Below are positions 5,545-8,265 of a DNA stretch of 8,265 nt, piece by piece. The stretch lies in the NCBI GenBank assembly GCA_017408625.1, contig JAFQUG010000053.1, forward strand, positions 1 through 8,265, written 5' to 3'. Source of the stretch: Clostridia bacterium (GTDB lineage: Bacteria > Bacillota_A > Clostridia > Oscillospirales > CAG-272). Each line of letters opens with the position of its first letter. Within the stretch, counting starts at the first letter, position 1. The translations under genes and the position numbers were made by a program. The notes under the pieces were generated by a model. The model was not told the origin of the DNA. It was given only the letters and a program-made list of their open reading frames with translations, and made no database searches.

Positions 5545-7404
5545 ATGAATCAGAAAATTGCAACAGTACTTAAGACCGTGCAAAAGCCCGGACGATATGC
5601 GGGTGGGGAATACGGTCAGATCATCAAGGATAAAAATACCGTCAAGGCGAGATTTGCTTTCTGCTTTCCCGACACGTATGAGATCGGTATGTCCAATCTT
5701 GGCGTGCGTATCCTGTATTCGCGTCTGAACGCCGAGCAGGATATCTGGTGTGAGCGCAGCTATGCGCCGTGGGTGGATATGCAGGAGCAGATGCACAAAT
5801 ATGACATCCCGCTCTGGGCACACGAATCGGGCGACCCGCTGACCGATTTCGATTTCGTGGGCTTTACCCTGCAGTATGAGATGTGCTATCCCACAGTGCT
5901 TAACATGCTGGGACTTGCGCACATTCCGCTGTACGCCAAGGACAGGGGAGAGGAATTTCCCTTGATCATCGGCGGCGGCCCCTGCACCTATAACCCCGAG
6001 CCCATGGCAGAGTTTTTCGATCTGTTCAACATCGGTGAGGGTGAGGAAATGCTCCCGCAGATCGTCAGACTCTATATCCAAATGAAGGAGGAGGGCAGCT
6101 ATACCAAGCAGGCATTCCTGCGCCGTGCTGCTGCTACCATTCAAGGCGTGTACGTGCCCTCACTGTACGACGTGCAGTACAATGAGGATGGCACCATCAA
6201 GAGCTATACCCCCTTGTACGACGACGTGCCCGCAAAGGTCAGAAAGCAGATTTGCGAGGACATGGACAAGGCGTATTTCCCCGAAAAGCTGGTGATGCCG
6301 TATACCGAAACCGTGCACGACCGCATTATGCTGGAGGTGGCGCGCGGCTGCATCCGCGGGTGTCGCTTCTGTCAGGCGGGCATGGTATACAGACCCGTGC
6401 GCGAAAAAACGCCCGGCACGTTGGATTGCCAGGCAAAATCGCTCTTTGAAGCTACGGGCTATGAGGAAATTTCGCTTTCCTCGCTCTCGATCAGCGACTA
6501 TACCTGCGTAGAGGAGCTGACCGATCAGCTGCTTGAGTGGACGGATGAAAACATGATCAATCTCTCGCTCCCTTCGCTGCGTGTGGACAGCTTTACCAAG
6601 GAGCTTATGGACAGAATCGCGTCGGTGAGATCGGGCTCTTTGACGTTTGCCCCCGAGGCGGGCACGCAGAGATTGCGTGACGTCATCAACAAAAACGTGG
6701 AGGAAGCAGACCTTTTGCGCGCAGTCAACGTCGCGTTTGACGCGGGTAAGAGCACGGTCAAGCTGTACTTTATGCAGGGCTTGCCCACCGAGACAAACGA
6801 GGATCTGGAGGGCATTACTACGCTGGCGCACAACGTGTGTGTGGCGTATTATAAGAATCCCAACCGCAACAAGTCGCGCGGCGTACAGGTCACCATCAGC
6901 GTCTCGCCCTTTATCCCCAAGCCCTTCACGCCCTTCCAGTGGGAGGCGCAGGACTCCTTGGAGACTATGCTGGAAAAGCAGGCGTACGTGGGTGAATGCA
7001 ACCGTGACAAGCGTGTCAGATACACCCACCACGATGCCCGTGTCTGCCGCGTGGAGGCCGTATTGGCAAGAGGCGACAGACGCCTTTGCAAGGCCATGGC
7101 ACTGGCGTATGAGAAGGGCTTTATGTTTGACGCGTGGACCGAATTCTTTGATTACGATAAGTGGATCGAGGTATTCGAGGAGGCAGGCGTTGACCCTGCA
7201 TTCTACGCCAACCGTGCATACGGGCTTGACGAGGTGCTGCCCTGGGATATCATTGACTGTGGCGTGACCAAGGCGTTCTTGCTGCGTGAGCGCGCCAAGG
7301 CTTACGAGGAAAAGACCACGCCCTCCTGCCGCGAGCAATGCTCGGGCTGTGGAGCGAATTGTATGGGCGGCGAGCGTACGCCTTGCCCGAAGGGAGGTAA
7401 ATGA
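5545..7404 (+). CDS. B12-binding-like radical SAM protein, TIGR03960-like family
   Basis: This 619-residue radical SAM enzyme has an unknown substrate. The N-terminal ~230 residues resemble a cobalamin-binding Rossmann-like domain: PDTYEIGMSNLG (42-53) stands where DxHxxG would be, with LIIGGGPC (140-147) and FNIGEGEE (161-168) further on. The radical SAM domain follows, with the 4Fe-4S/SAM motif CIRGCRFC (Cys269, 273, 276), then SLTFAPEAGTQRLRD and LYFMQGLPTETNEDLEG, which match the strand and SAM-contact elements of the TIM-barrel. The tail has five cysteines (595, 599, 602, 606, 614) in a CxxxCxxCxxxC-x7-C pattern that may bind a further Fe-S cluster or zinc. The ATG at 5545 is preceded by AAAGGTGA, which overlaps the previous stop codon, so translational coupling with the pseudo-ATPase is likely. 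The next gene overlaps its stop. Length and partner match the TIGR03960 family, which is sometimes fused to the DUF2344 partner; its biochemical role is not established as far as I know. Confidence 0.9.
   Translation: MNQKIATVLKTVQKPGRYAGGEYGQIIKDKNTVKARFAFCFPDTYEIGMSNLGVRILYSRLNAEQDIWCERSYAPWVDMQEQMHKYDIPLWAHESGDPLTDFDFVGFTLQYEMCYPTVLNMLGLAHIPLYAKDRGEEFPLIIGGGPCTYNPEPMAEFFDLFNIGEGEEMLPQIVRLYIQMKEEGSYTKQAFLRRAAATIQGVYVPSLYDVQYNEDGTIKSYTPLYDDVPAKVRKQICEDMDKAYFPEKLVMPYTETVHDRIMLEVARGCIRGCRFCQAGMVYRPVREKTPGTLDCQAKSLFEATGYEEISLSSLSISDYTCVEELTDQLLEWTDENMINLSLPSLRVDSFTKELMDRIASVRSGSLTFAPEAGTQRLRDVINKNVEEADLLRAVNVAFDAGKSTVKLYFMQGLPTETNEDLEGITTLAHNVCVAYYKNPNRNKSRGVQVTISVSPFIPKPFTPFQWEAQDSLETMLEKQAYVGECNRDKRVRYTHHDARVCRVEAVLARGDRRLCKAMALAYEKGFMFDAWTEFFDYDKWIEVFEEAGVDPAFYANRAYGLDEVLPWDIIDCGVTKAFLLRERAKAYEEKTTPSCREQCSGCGANCMGGERTPCPKGGK
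7392..7397 (+). promoter_or_regulatory. Ribosome binding site of the DUF2344 gene
   Basis: GGGAGG inside the end of the radical SAM gene lies six bases before ATG 7404 and three bases before ATG 7401. The spacing favours 7404, which overlaps the upstream TGA by one base (TGATG). The two choices differ by one residue. Confidence 0.65.
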
Positions 7405-8126
7405 TGTTAACTTGTTATACAAAGCATCAGCTTCCTATGCTTGAGCAGCCCAAGACTGTGCGAATCCGCTTTGTCAAAAAAGGGAATTTGCAGTACGTGT
7501 CGCACCTGGATCTGCAGCGCACGCTGCACCGCGTGCTGATCCGCGCGGGCATTCCCATGTGGTATACCAAAGGCTTTAACCCGCACCCCAAGATCTCGTT
7601 CGGTTATCCGCTCTCTATCGGTACGGAAAGCGTTTGTGAGTTTTTAGATATGCGCATCGAGCGCGAGATTTCCATGGAGAATATCATCAAGCAGCTCAAC
7701 TGCGAGCTGACCGACGAGATGTACGTTTACGACGCGTATGAGGCAAAGACCGACGCAAATGACGTCGCGTTTGCCGACTATACGGTCAAGATCTGCACCG
7801 AGGGCGGCAGCCCTGCTCTGGCCGGTAAGATCGCGGCCGTGCTTGCAAGAGACGAGCTGTATATGACCAAGAAAACCAAGTCGGGTGACAAGGAGATCAA
7901 CCTGATCCCCCTGATCGATCACAGCAAGATCGGCTGGTGCGACGAGTGCAAGAGCGTGGTCATGGATCTGCGTCTTGCCACCGGCTCTGCGCAGAATCTC
8001 AACCCCGAGCTGCTGATCTCGGCACTCAAAAGGGAATTGGGCATTCTTTGCGGAAACCCGACACGCGAGCACTACACCATCATGCGCGAGCGTTTTCTGA
8101 CCGCGGATTACAAGGAATTCAGATAA
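7404..8126 (+). CDS. TIGR03936/DUF2344 family radical SAM-associated protein
   Basis: This 240-residue cytoplasmic protein is the usual genetic partner of the TIGR03960 radical SAM enzyme. The conserved N-terminal core reads VRIRFVKKGNLQYVSHLDLQ (19-38), then GFNPHPKISF (57-66) and YPLSIGTES, the hallmark sequences of the family. A C-terminal half with alternating strand- and helix-like segments follows. No signal peptide, membrane helix or metal motif is evident, so it is probably a substrate-handling or chaperone-like partner rather than an enzyme (inference). About 18 residues precede the conserved core. An internal ATG at 7437 would remove 11 of them but lacks a Shine-Dalgarno site. Start codons 7401 and 7404 both overlap the stop of the preceding gene, indicating strict co-translation. 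In many Bacillota this pair is followed by the ribonuclease G gene rng and rplU; here only repeats and hairpins are seen in the 139 bases that remain. Confidence 0.88.
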   Translation: MLTCYTKHQLPMLEQPKTVRIRFVKKGNLQYVSHLDLQRTLHRVLIRAGIPMWYTKGFNPHPKISFGYPLSIGTESVCEFLDMRIEREISMENIIKQLNCELTDEMYVYDAYEAKTDANDVAFADYTVKICTEGGSPALAGKIAAVLARDELYMTKKTKSGDKEINLIPLIDHSKIGWCDECKSVVMDLRLATGSAQNLNPELLISALKRELGILCGNPTREHYTIMRERFLTADYKEFR

Positions 8127-8148
8127 GAAAAACAGCCCGATGGGGCTG
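8127..8148 (-). terminator. Intrinsic terminator facing left
   Basis: CAGCCC (8133-8138) and GGGCTG (8143-8148) form a 6-bp stem with a 4-base loop. On the minus strand the stem is followed by five T (8132-8128). There is no T-run on the plus side, so it would best stop a leftward transcript arriving from beyond the right edge, implying a convergent minus-strand gene there. It may also stabilise the 3' end of the plus-strand operon mRNA. Confidence 0.55.
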
Positions 8149-8156
8149 AAAAGTTA

Positions 8157-8190
8157 GCGAAAAATGGGGATGAATCCTATCGTTTTTTGC
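8157..8190 (+). terminator. Possible AT-rich terminator hairpin after the operon
   Basis: GCGAAAAA (8157-8164) can pair with TTTTTTGC (8183-8190) around an imperfect inner stem (GGGA/TCCT). The six T at 8183-8188 could act as the U-tract for the plus-strand operon. The GC-poor stem makes it a weak candidate, but it is the only rightward terminator-like structure before the window ends. Confidence 0.35.
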
Positions 8191-8225
8191 CAAAACAATA
8201 AACCGGGATACGCATAAAAACAGCT

Positions 8226-8258
8226 GTAGGGGGCGACGTCCCCGACGCCCCATCCTAC
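8226..8258. repeat. REP-like GC-rich palindrome at the right edge
   Basis: GTAG (8226-8229) pairs with CTAC (8255-8258), and GGGGCG (8230-8235) with CGCCCC (8246-8251), with a 3-base bulge (8252-8254) and a 10-base loop. Short elements beginning GTAGGGGCG and ending CGCCC are widespread in genomes of gut Clostridia. The element may continue past 8265. Confidence 0.5.
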
Positions 8259-8265
8259 ATAAACA

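Noticed and set aside
6160..7422. 420-codon open frame on the minus strand opposite the radical SAM gene
   Set aside because: It lies entirely opposite a strongly supported gene with family motifs, lacks a recognisable domain, and its composition fits the antisense of biased codons.

Overview
The window reads as a chromosomal segment from a member of the Bacillota, most likely a gut-type Clostridia lineage. Support comes from strong Shine-Dalgarno sites, TTGACA/TATAAT-like promoters, a TIGR03960/TIGR03936-type radical SAM gene pair, and two GC-rich palindromic dispersed repeats of the kind common in intestinal Clostridia. This assignment rests on gene content and style, not on any database comparison.

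Layout from left to right. Positions 1-245 hold a non-coding, MITE-like inverted-repeat element. A hairpin at 271-299 lies past the 3' end of a minus-strand metal-dependent amidohydrolase gene (348-1154). A 332-base divergent intergenic region (1155-1486) carries one good sigma-A-type promoter for each direction. The plus-strand promoter at 1370-1398 reads into four tightly packed co-oriented genes: rlmB (23S rRNA 2'-O-ribose methyltransferase), a 1044-residue acidic membrane protein, a radical SAM protein with a B12-binding-like N-terminal domain (TIGR03960-like), and its usual partner of the DUF2344/TIGR03936 family. Gaps between them are 36 nt, 11 nt and a 1-4 nt overlap, so they look like one operon. 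After the last stop (8126) come a leftward-facing terminator hairpin, an AT-rich hairpin and a REP-like palindrome at the right edge.

The most interesting object is the second operon gene (2399-5533). Its C-terminal ~550 residues follow the architecture of a P1B (heavy-metal) P-type ATPase: four membrane helices, a shortened actuator-like linker, two helices, a P/N-like cytoplasmic block, then two helices. Every catalytic signature I can locate is altered or absent. The phosphorylation loop reads FDAGQM instead of DKTGT, the CPx metal motif is GAMP, TGD is SYD, and the GDGxND hinge segment is missing. The usual N-terminal metal-binding domain is replaced by a very acidic region with two tandem-repeat tracts: ten 12-bp units, and twelve nearly identical 18-bp units. 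The frame is intact over 3.1 kb, so it looks like a maintained pseudo-pump and not a decaying gene. Its role is unknown; its position next to the radical SAM pair is the best contextual clue.
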